Shown: positions 54,930-61,427 of the stretch, piece by piece
Layout of the letters: every line of letters begins with the position of its first letter
Numbering within the stretch: position 1 is the stretch's first letter
Assembly (NCBI GenBank): GCA_017538965.1
Contig: JAFYHU010000032.1
Coordinates: 1 to 61,427 of the forward strand
Direction of reading: 5' to 3'
Source of the DNA: Oscillospiraceae bacterium
GTDB lineage: Bacteria; Bacillota; Clostridia; Oscillospirales; Oscillospiraceae
Length of the DNA stretch: 61,427 nt
Notes under the pieces: model-generated
The model's input: the letters and a program-made list of their open reading frames with translations, nothing else
Told to the model about the DNA's origin: nothing
Databases searched by the model: none
Made by a program: the position numbers and the translations under genes

Positions 54930-56342
54930 GTGGGAAAGGAAGAAAAACTTGTGAAAGAAGAGATTCGTGCTCTGCGGCAGGAGAATGAGCGCCTGAAGGA
55001 AGCCTGTGAAAAGGCGCAGAGCAACAGCCTCATCTATACCCACATCGCCCAGGCGCTGGCCCGGGGCTACACGGATCTTTACTATGTGAATATGGATACC
55101 GATGAACTCATCGAATACCATACCGACGATGAACTGGGGGTTCTCAACGAGGCACGGCGGAGTTCGGATTTCTTTGAGGGCTGCAGACGGGACGTGAAAC
55201 TGTTTGTGCATCCGGATGATCAGGCGGCGTTTGTGAACGCAATGAACCGGGAATTCCTCACCGAGACGCTGGATCAGACAAAAGTGTTCGAGATGACCTA
55301 CCGCAGGATCAAGGATGGAAGAACCTTCTATGTCAGAATGCGGGTTTCCCGGGTGGAAGAAGACAAACGCTTCATCGTTATTGCGGTCTCGGATATCGAT
55401 GAACTCATGAGGCGGCGCCGTCTGGAAGAACGCATCCGGGAAGAGCGTATCGTTTATGCCCGACTCCATGCTCTCACAGGCAACTTTATCGTTGTCTACG
55501 TTGTGGATCCGGAGACGGACAGCTATCGTGAATTCAGCGCAACCGATGAGTATACGGAGAATATCGCGCAGGAGAAAGAGGGAGAGGACTTCTTTGCCAA
55601 AGTCCGGGAAGTGGCCCGTACCTGCAACCATCCGAAAGACAGAAAGCTTTTTCTCTCAGCCTTCACCAAGGAAAACGTGATGGAAGAGATTGAGCGCAGC
55701 GGGATCTTTACACTGGCTTACCGACTTATGATGGATGGCAAGGCGGTTCATGTCCAGATGAAAGCCGCGATGGTGGAAGAGGAGGAAGGCTCACGTCTGA
55801 TCGTTGGTCTCAATGATATAGACGCCCAGGTTCGGCAGGAGAAGGCATATGAAAGGCGTCTGGCGCAGGCGCAGTCCAGGGCCAATGTTGACGGACTCAC
55901 AGGAGTTCGAAATAAGCATGCCTATCTGGAGACGGAGACGAATATGGATCGCCGGATTGCGGAAAAGACGCAGGAACCGTTTGCCATCGTGATGTTGGAT
56001 CTGAACGATCTGAAAAAAGTCAACGATACGGCAGGCCATCAGGCCGGAGATCAGTATCTCCGGGATGCCTGCAGGATCATCTGTGATATTTTCAAGCATA
56101 GTCCCGTTTTCCGTGTTGGCGGAGACGAGTTTGCTGTGATTTTGCAGGGAACGGATTATGCGCATATGGAAGAACGGCTCACGGAAATGAGCGAACACAA
56201 CAGGGAAGCGCTGCAGTCCGGCGGTGTTGTCATTGCCTGCGGGATGGCGATATTTGACAATGACACCTGCGTGGCCTCGGTTTTTGAACGTGCAGACCAT
56301 AATATGTATGAAAATAAGAACCGCCTGAAAGAAGGAAAATAA
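54930..56342 (+). CDS. diguanylate cyclase with coiled coil and two PAS-like domains
   Basis: The 470-residue cytoplasmic protein starts at a GTG (GGAGGTGG just before it). A short coiled coil (about 5-30) leads to two similar PAS-like repeats: about 45-155 (YTDLYYVNMDTDELIEY ... VEEDKRFIVIAVSDID) and about 180-295 (ALTGNFIVVYVVDPETDSYREF ... EEEEGSRLIVGLNDID). The GGDEF domain (about 310-470) has VDGLTGVRNKHAYLE and an intact FRVGGDEFAV. No I-site is evident. It makes c-di-GMP in response to an unknown signal. It is followed at 26 nt by the methyltransferase-STAS gene, so they may be co-transcribed. Confidence 0.87.
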   Translation: MGKEEKLVKEEIRALRQENERLKEACEKAQSNSLIYTHIAQALARGYTDLYYVNMDTDELIEYHTDDELGVLNEARRSSDFFEGCRRDVKLFVHPDDQAAFVNAMNREFLTETLDQTKVFEMTYRRIKDGRTFYVRMRVSRVEEDKRFIVIAVSDIDELMRRRRLEERIREERIVYARLHALTGNFIVVYVVDPETDSYREFSATDEYTENIAQEKEGEDFFAKVREVARTCNHPKDRKLFLSAFTKENVMEEIERSGIFTLAYRLMMDGKAVHVQMKAAMVEEEEGSRLIVGLNDIDAQVRQEKAYERRLAQAQSRANVDGLTGVRNKHAYLETETNMDRRIAEKTQEPFAIVMLDLNDLKKVNDTAGHQAGDQYLRDACRIICDIFKHSPVFRVGGDEFAVILQGTDYAHMEERLTEMSEHNREALQSGGVVIACGMAIFDNDTCVASVFERADHNMYENKNRLKEGK

Positions 56343-56367
56343 AACTGATTGAGAGCGAGGAAACCAC

Positions 56368-57627
56368 ATGGATATCAACGAACTGACAATCGACCAGAAT
56401 CTGCTTGAACGCATCAACCCTGTTTTCAACACTGCAAAAATGACCCTTTACCAGCTCTCCGCTGCCGGTGATCAGGATGCGGCCCGGATCTCGGAGAAGC
56501 TTGGGCTGACCCTGGAGAGCACAAACAGGGTGTCGACTCCGGAAGAAATGATTCATAATATCATTGTGATGGAAACCCGTTTCCGCACCATGGGCGCATT
56601 GGCGGAGGAAACCGGCTTTACGGAGGTTGACCTGCCCTGCGGCTATACGCCCCGGGCCATTGAGCTTGCACGGAAGGGAAAAAGGTTCGTCGGACTGGAT
56701 CTGCCCGCGGCGATTGCGGAGGCAGAGCCTGCCATCACATCCTTGATTGATGATGATAAGCGGTATCTGGTTCGCTTTGAAGGCTGTGACGCGACGAACT
56801 ATGAATCCCTGAAAAAAGCGTTTGACAGCATCCCCGGGGAGGTCTGCATCACCACGGAAGGGCTGCTGATGTACTTTACGGACTCCGAAGCAGGGCAGCT
56901 GTGTGACAACATCCGGCGCATCCTTCAGCAGCACGGCGGATGCTGGATCACAGCGGATCCGGAAACCGCAATCCAGTTTATCCTGACCACCCGGGCAATC
57001 TATGGCGACCGGTTTATGGAAGTCCTGCTCAAAGACCAGAAACAGGTACAGGATAAATCGGATGTGCCGGTGACGTCCAAAACGCTGGTTGTAAACCCTG
57101 CAAATGCGGAGGAGAACATCCGAAACGCGATGATGTTCCTCGCAAAGCATGGACTGAAAGCAGAGCGGATGATCGTCGGCGAACATGCCCCGGAACTGGC
57201 AAGCCTGAAAATGGCCACGCCGGAACAGACGGAAGCGATCCGGCAGACGATGCGCCAGTATGCTTACTGGAAGATTACGCCGATCGCGGGAAAACAACTG
57301 GATACCACCGGGAGCAAAAGCGAGCACTTTGATGTGAAAGCGGAGCTTGACGGAGAGAAGCTGAACCTTCAGCTGTTCGGACGGCTGGATACGCTGACCG
57401 CGCCGGCGCTGATCGCCTTCTTTGAGAAAACGACCGGTGAAAACACGGTCAGAGAAGTGGACGTCGACTGCGTTGCGCTGGATTATCTTTCATCCGCAGG
57501 TTTGCGCGCGCTGCTGATGATGCATAAGAAGAGCGAAAAGGGAGTTACGCTACGGAATATAAACGAAGTTGTGAGAGAGATCCTGCAGCAGACAGCATTC
57601 GATTCCATCCTGAATATCGCAGAATGA
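56368..57627 (+). CDS. LCMT-like methyltransferase fused to a STAS domain
   Basis: The 419-residue protein has an N-terminal SAM-dependent methyltransferase of the Ppm1/Tcmp (leucine carboxyl methyltransferase-like) type. Typical elements are EVDLPCGYTPRAIELA (SAM loop), VGLDLPAAIAEAEP, FEGCDATNYESLKKAF and ITTEGLLMYFTDSEAGQL. From about 320 it carries a STAS domain: LDGEKLNLQLFGRLDTLTAPAL and VALDYLSSAGLRALL, where the Ser pair is at the site phosphorylated in anti-sigma antagonists. It would methylate an unknown small molecule or protein under control of, or signalling through, the STAS part. GAGCGAGG precedes the ATG. Lies between a GGDEF gene and a lipoprotein gene in the same direction. 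Confidence 0.82.
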   Translation: MDINELTIDQNLLERINPVFNTAKMTLYQLSAAGDQDAARISEKLGLTLESTNRVSTPEEMIHNIIVMETRFRTMGALAEETGFTEVDLPCGYTPRAIELARKGKRFVGLDLPAAIAEAEPAITSLIDDDKRYLVRFEGCDATNYESLKKAFDSIPGEVCITTEGLLMYFTDSEAGQLCDNIRRILQQHGGCWITADPETAIQFILTTRAIYGDRFMEVLLKDQKQVQDKSDVPVTSKTLVVNPANAEENIRNAMMFLAKHGLKAERMIVGEHAPELASLKMATPEQTEAIRQTMRQYAYWKITPIAGKQLDTTGSKSEHFDVKAELDGEKLNLQLFGRLDTLTAPALIAFFEKTTGENTVREVDVDCVALDYLSSAGLRALLMMHKKSEKGVTLRNINEVVREILQQTAFDSILNIAE

Positions 57628-57630
57628 TGA

Positions 57631-58560
57631 ATGAAAAGAGAAAAGCAGAGATTAATGAGAAGTATAGCTTTTTATGCGTTGATACTGATTGCCATTCTGT
57701 GCATGGTTTTTCTTTCCGGATGCGGAGCACAGACTGACAACAAAAGTGAAACACAGAATCCTGAACCTGCGGCAGAGCGCGGCAGCCAGGATATCATAGA
57801 AGAGATGGCGGTATATTACGGCACCTACGGCGATGAAGCCTCTCCGAAAGTTGAAGAGTTGCTTTCCAAACTCCGGGAAAAGGATCCGAAGACCGCCGAT
57901 CAGTGGGAGAAGATCATGGCGCTCTGGAAAGGCGTTAATTCGGACCTGACGCTGAATTACGATGTTCTGCCGGACGGACTGGAAGAATCCGATGCGCTCT
58001 GCCTTGTCACCCTCGGGTTTCAGCTGAATCCGGACGGAACCATGAGGGACGAGCTGATCGAGCGGCTGAAGGTCGCTTTAAGAAGCGCGGAAAAGTATCC
58101 CAACGCTCTGATCATCTGCACCGGAGGCGGCACGGCAAGCGGAAACCCGGACGCGACAGAAGCCGGAAAAATGGCGGAGTGGCTGATCGAAAACGGCATT
58201 GCGCCTGAGCGCGTTATCGTGGAGGACAAGTCTCTCACGACGGCGCAGAACGCAATGGATACCCTGCATATCCTCGCGGAGCGATACCCGCAGGTGAACC
58301 AGATTGCCATTATTTCCAGCGACTATCACATCGCAACCGGCACGCTTCTGTTCGGAGCCGAATCCATTCTGCTCTCTGACGACTCCGGAAGCGAACCCTA
58401 TGCGATCGTATCAAACGCGGCTTGGAAAGCGCCTTCCGGTACGCTGTCCGGCATGTTTCAGGCCGGCGCCCTGATCGAACTCTCCGGCGATACGAAGACA
58501 GCCTTTGAAATCTATTACAACACCTATGACATCCATGAGCTCCCCGCGCTTTCAAAGTAA
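57631..58560 (+). CDS. YdcF/DUF218 lipoprotein
   Basis: The 309-residue protein has a lipoprotein signal with lipobox LSGC (Cys at about 31) and a DUF218 (YdcF/SanA-like) domain: LCLVTLGFQLNPDGTM, ALIICTGGGTASGN, ERVIVEDKSLTTAQNA and IISSDYHIATG. DUF218 proteins act in envelope biogenesis, for example ElyC and SanA, but the reaction is unknown. It starts 3 nt after the STAS protein stop, so the two are an operon. An N-terminal spacer (about 35-100) is helical. Confidence 0.8.
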   Translation: MKREKQRLMRSIAFYALILIAILCMVFLSGCGAQTDNKSETQNPEPAAERGSQDIIEEMAVYYGTYGDEASPKVEELLSKLREKDPKTADQWEKIMALWKGVNSDLTLNYDVLPDGLEESDALCLVTLGFQLNPDGTMRDELIERLKVALRSAEKYPNALIICTGGGTASGNPDATEAGKMAEWLIENGIAPERVIVEDKSLTTAQNAMDTLHILAERYPQVNQIAIISSDYHIATGTLLFGAESILLSDDSGSEPYAIVSNAAWKAPSGTLSGMFQAGALIELSGDTKTAFEIYYNTYDIHELPALSK

Positions 58561-58803
58561 GAAAGGCAAAAAAGAAGTTTGCCGCCAAGAACAGCACCTT
58601 CCGGAGCGACCCCCGCGACAACTTCACCATCAGCTATGTCGGGCAGACCGACTGGGACGGGATGTCCTCGCATATCAAGGGCTTTTACACCATTACCGAC
58701 GGCGACCTGATGCTGGAGGGGGAGCATGGATGAGCTTTCCCAAAACTTTCAGATTCTGATGAACGGCCTGCTGGATACGCTCGTACAGAATCCAGGCGCA
58801 TGA
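58560..58803 (+). pseudogene. decayed 3' fragment of an unrecognised gene
   Basis: A frame from about 58560 to 58733 reads KFAAKNSTFRSDPRDNFTIS, then YVGQTDWDGMSSHIKGFYTI and DGDLMLEGEHG and stops. It has no start codon of its own and no ribosome site. A second piece, 58726-58803, reads MDELSQNFQILMNGLL and ends PGA. The two together resemble the C-terminal end of a larger protein broken by a frameshift, possibly of the acetyltransferase/condensation fold. Identity is not established. Confidence 0.45.
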
Positions 58804-58861
58804 AAAGAGAAAGATCTTGATGGATTCTCTGGCATTTTGAAGATTGGGACGTTTGTTGAAA

Positions 58862-60223
58862 TTGGAGAAAAAGGAATTATTTGAAAATACGGTGCCGGGG
58901 AAGGCGCTGGCGACCATGGCGCTGCCGACGATCGCGAGCCAGATCATCATCCTGATCTACAATCTGGCGGATACCTGGTTCATCGGGCGGACAAACAACC
59001 CCTATATGGTTGCGGCCTCCTCCCTGGGCCTGACGATCTATCTGGCCGCGGTTGCGCTTGCCAATGTGTTCGGCACCGGCGGCGGGGCCCTGATGGTGCG
59101 CCTGATCGGGGAAAAGAGAACGGAGGAGGCGCGAAGCGTTGCTTCCTACAGCGTAGCGGCAGCCGCCATTGGGGCAGCAATCTTCTCGCTGCTTGTGCTC
59201 AGCTTTCTCGAACCGCTGTTAAAGATGCTGGGCGCCAGCAGCAACACGCTGAACTATGCAAAGCAATATGTCTTCGCGACCTCCGTGCTCGGCGGAATCC
59301 CAACTGTGCTGTCCATGACCGTGCCGACAATTCTCCGTGACGCGGGCTTTCCGAAGGAAGCAGGGATCGGCGTGGGGATCGGAAGCCTTCTGAACGTGGC
59401 GCTGGATCCGATCTTCATGTTCCTGCTGCTTCCCAGAGGGCAGGAAGTGCTCGGCGCGGGGATCGCGACCATGCTGTCCAACTGCTGCTCACTGGCCTAC
59501 TTCATCGTCATCTATCGAAAACTGCGCGATACCACGGTGCTGGTCATCCCGCGCCGGATGGAAAAGATCGGCAGGGAAGCGAAGCGATCGCTGTATTCCG
59601 TCGGCATCCCGGCTGCGTTTGCGATTTTTCTGTTTGACCTCGTCACCATCGTGATCAACCGGCTGACGGCATCCTACGGAGATATCCCGCTGGCGGCGAT
59701 GGGCATAGTCCTGAAGCTTGAACGGATTCCGATCAATATCGGACTGGGTATCTGCCTCGGAATGGTGCCTCTGGTTGCCTACAATTACGGCGCGGGCAAC
59801 TACGGGCGAATGCATCAGGTCTCGTCTCTCGCGCGCACGGTGATCCTGGTGTTCTCCTGTGCCTGCGTGCTGCTGTTCTGGGTTTTCGCGCGGCCTGTCA
59901 TTGCCGCGTTTATCTCGAATGAAGAGACAGTCACCCGGGGCGCGGCTTTTCTGAGAGGGCGCTGCCTGGCGCTTCCGTTTATGATGATCGGCTATCATAG
60001 CGTGAATTATATGAATGCCGTAAACCGGGGGAAGGTTTCCTTCCTGCTGGCAATTGTCCGGCATCTTGTGCTGATCATCCCCGTCATGCTGCTGATGAAC
60101 CGAATCTGGGGGCTGGTGGGCCTCACCTGGTCCCAGCTTGCGGCGGACTTCCTGAATGCGATTGTCGCCGTTCTGATCTTCCGGCATGTTGACCGCGAGA
60201 TCAGGGACGATATACCGGTATAA
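58862..60223 (+). CDS. MATE-family multidrug/metabolite exporter
   Basis: The 453-residue protein has twelve hydrophobic segments and MATE features: ALPTIASQIIILIYNLADTWF near the N-terminus, the DP motif NVALDPIFMF, and in the second half GLGICLGMVPLVAYNYGAGN. It exports cationic drugs or metabolites using Na+ or H+. The start is uncertain: I chose the TTG at 58862, which gives the family-like start EKKELFENTVPGKAL. TTG codons 18 nt or less upstream are also open, and no good ribosome site is visible. It follows a decayed gene. Confidence 0.85.
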   Translation: MEKKELFENTVPGKALATMALPTIASQIIILIYNLADTWFIGRTNNPYMVAASSLGLTIYLAAVALANVFGTGGGALMVRLIGEKRTEEARSVASYSVAAAAIGAAIFSLLVLSFLEPLLKMLGASSNTLNYAKQYVFATSVLGGIPTVLSMTVPTILRDAGFPKEAGIGVGIGSLLNVALDPIFMFLLLPRGQEVLGAGIATMLSNCCSLAYFIVIYRKLRDTTVLVIPRRMEKIGREAKRSLYSVGIPAAFAIFLFDLVTIVINRLTASYGDIPLAAMGIVLKLERIPINIGLGICLGMVPLVAYNYGAGNYGRMHQVSSLARTVILVFSCACVLLFWVFARPVIAAFISNEETVTRGAAFLRGRCLALPFMMIGYHSVNYMNAVNRGKVSFLLAIVRHLVLIIPVMLLMNRIWGLVGLTWSQLAADFLNAIVAVLIFRHVDREIRDDIPV

Positions 60224-60280
60224 AGCAATAATAAGAAGCAGGCTGCTTTGTTTCCGATATAATCACAGAAATCAAAATCG

Positions 60281-60332
60281 CCGCCGGGCACATCATCACT
60301 GAAAACCAGTGACCAGTGCCCGGCGGTTTTCC
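60281..60332 (+). terminator. terminator of the MATE gene
   Basis: CCGCCGGGCAC pairs with GTGCCCGGCGG, with an inner CACTG/CAGTG stem, followed by TTTTCC. Confidence 0.9.
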
Positions 60333-60371
60333 TATATTCAGTTTTCTGTCTGCAGAATCAGACCGTACTGT

Positions 60372-60470
60372 TTACTTGATTTCCTGCTCCAGCGCGTCAA
60401 ACTCGGGGGAAGAGAAGAAATCCAGGAGCGATCGCTGTACCGAAATGCATGCTGTAAAGTATGGTTGAAA
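60372..60470 (-). pseudogene. possible C-terminal remnant of another gene
   Basis: On the minus strand a short frame reads LLDFFSSPEFDALEQEIK and a stop. It looks like the amphipathic end of a real protein but no start is present, and the frame upstream becomes unconvincing. The rest of 60333-60531 holds nothing recognisable. Confidence 0.3.
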
Positions 60471-60531
60471 CCAGAAATTTAAGCAAGATACTGGTAGCGT
60501 TGTCGGGAATCCATCTCACAAAGAAGCAATA

Positions 60532-61094
60532 TCATGGAATCGTCAGCTTGACCATGGTACCGCCTCCTTCGCGGGACTTGATCGTCATTTCTCCGCTGCA
60601 CATCATTTCCAAGCGATGCCGTATGTTGGTAAGCGTGGCATGGGGCTTGCTCTCATCAGAGGGATCAAAGCCCGGGCCGGTATCCTCCACAATGATCTCA
60701 GCACCAGCATCCGTGTATCGCGTCCGGATGGAGATATGCAGTGGCTCGCCATCGGGGTCCAACCCGTGCTTGACGGCGTTTTCCACGATGGGCTGGAGGG
60801 TCAGCGGCGGCAGTCGAAAATGGGTGAAGGTCGTGTCCCAATCCACGACAAGCATATCGTCATGCCGCGCCTGTTCCACGGCCAGGTAGGCGCGGGTGTG
60901 CTCCAGTTCTTCGGAGAAGAGAATGGCAGTGTCGCTGGCGACGGCGTTGAAATTCTTGCGCAGATAGTTTGTGAAATCCAGCGTGATCTGCCGGGCCTTC
61001 AGGGGGTCGAGTTTGCAAAGGCTGTAGATGCTCATCAGGGTATTATAGATGAAATGCGGCCGCATTTGGAGCACCATGACGTTGGCACGTTGAT
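60532..61094 (-). pseudogene. LytS/YesM-type sensor histidine kinase, 5' part cut off by an IS
   Basis: The remaining 181+ residues are the cytoplasmic kinase core of the LytS/YesM group. They include the phospho-acceptor region QMRPHFIYNTLMSIY (His in RPHF), the N-box PIVENAVKHGL, G1 VEDTGPGFDPS and a final GGGTMVKLTIP. The membrane sensor part expected in front is missing; the frame stays open through NQRANVMVLQ but then enters sequence typical of an insertion element end. The gene is therefore truncated and probably inactive. No response-regulator gene is present downstream; a cognate YesN/LytR may lie elsewhere. Confidence 0.8.
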
Positions 61095-61427
61095 TAGGGA
61101 ATCGCTGAACAAAAGGTGTCAGTACTAATTTCTTTGTCCCAAACGTATTTTTTTCGCAGATTACGCGAAATATACTATGGAATAGTGGATATTGGGGCGA
61201 TATTTAGCCCGAGGTTCATTTGTTTTCCGAGTGTTTTCCCGGAAAAGGGCGCAATACACCCTTGTTCATGCATTACAGAACTGTTCGGTACGTCCTCCGC
61301 GAATCAGCATGAGCAAATTTGCGCAGGCAAAGAGCATATGGAACCGATTCAGATTTTTCTTGAGCCCTTTGTAAGCAACCTTCCTGTAACCGAAGTCACG
61401 TTTCACAATAAGAAAAGCGTGCTCAAC
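61095..61427 (-). mobile_element. IS5-like insertion sequence, one end and 3' part of its transposase
   Basis: The left end appears near 61095-61115 (AGGGAATCGCTGAAC), where homology to the kinase gene stops. About 165 bp of non-coding end sequence precede the transposase stop codon. The element runs past the right edge. The exact terminal repeat and target duplication cannot be defined without the other end; a TTA or TTAG at 61093-61097 could be part of the duplication. Confidence 0.65.
61266..61427 (-). CDS. IS5-family transposase, C-terminal part, cut by window edge
   Basis: On the minus strand the 53 visible residues include [19 protein letters not shown] and [20 protein letters not shown]. 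This matches the C-terminal end of IS5-type DDE transposases (family pattern VEH-F--IKR-FGY-K--Y-GL-KN), which contains the final catalytic Glu in VEH. The N-terminal part lies outside the window. The stop is TGA at 61266-61268. Confidence 0.85.
   Translation of the reverse strand, partial: VEHAFLIVKRDFGYRKVAYKGLKKNLNRFHMLFACANLLMLIRGGRTEQFCNA

Overview
The window reads as chromosomal DNA from an anaerobic, gut- or rumen-type Bacillota (class Clostridia). It has moderately high GC, strong GGAGG ribosome binding sites and canonical sigma-A promoters. It carries acetate kinase, a branched-chain amino acid ABC operon, YvcK, TmcAL, ComEA and DacF-type proteins, VanX-like and YkuD-like enzymes, and many secreted proteins. 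I cannot name the genus from sequence alone. No rRNA, tRNA or CRISPR array was seen.

Layout. Bases 1-4280 are an accessory, scarred region: a partial holin-like toxin, an Rpn-nuclease remnant with an in-frame EGRA minisatellite, two near-identical copies of a double-glycine-leader LysM peptide gene flanking an AAA/DUF4143 ATPase, and a DUF3791 cassette whose middle gene has been deleted. Bases 4303-11670 are a signalling block: an EIIC-EIIA protein whose EIIA lacks both active-site histidines, co-transcribed with a membrane PP2C phosphatase; a diguanylate cyclase; and, divergently, a sensor-fused MscS channel. Bases 11737-25000 are mostly housekeeping: lipase, dut, ackA, tmcAL, livJHMGF, a HypA-like protein, a large Fe-S/FAD oxidoreductase and a TetR regulator. 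Bases 25011-35741 hold a comEA-response regulator-histidine kinase-aminopeptidase operon, a D,D-carboxypeptidase, a His/Cys-rich G3E GTPase with a second G3E-DUF1980 fusion, HAD, GT2, a zinc-ribbon protein and yvcK. Bases 35809-58560 are rich in secreted and fused proteins: alpha/beta hydrolase-L,D-transpeptidase, VanX, a third double-glycine LysM peptide, acid phosphatase-HAD, PAS-GGDEF and methyltransferase-STAS. The right end holds decayed genes, a MATE exporter and an IS5-like element that truncates a LytS/YesM-type kinase gene.

Most notable signal. Three genes encode small proteins with a bacteriocin-like double-glycine leader followed by a LysM fold. All three are preceded by the same array: TGTGA-type boxes at exact 11- and 12-bp steps running directly into a -10-like hexamer. 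The third gene lies about 43 kb from the other two and is diverged in sequence, so the shared promoter architecture is real evidence for a coordinately controlled family of exported, wall-binding peptides. No dedicated C39 exporter is present in the window.

Cell-envelope themes recur: DacF, YkuD-like and VanX-like enzymes, LysM peptides, YvcK, a GT2, and an FtsX-like permease. Nucleotide and protein-phosphorylation signalling genes (two GGDEF proteins, PP2C, STAS, two-component systems) are scattered among them. Coding starts were chosen from ribosome binding sites and promoters; several differ from the longest open frame.
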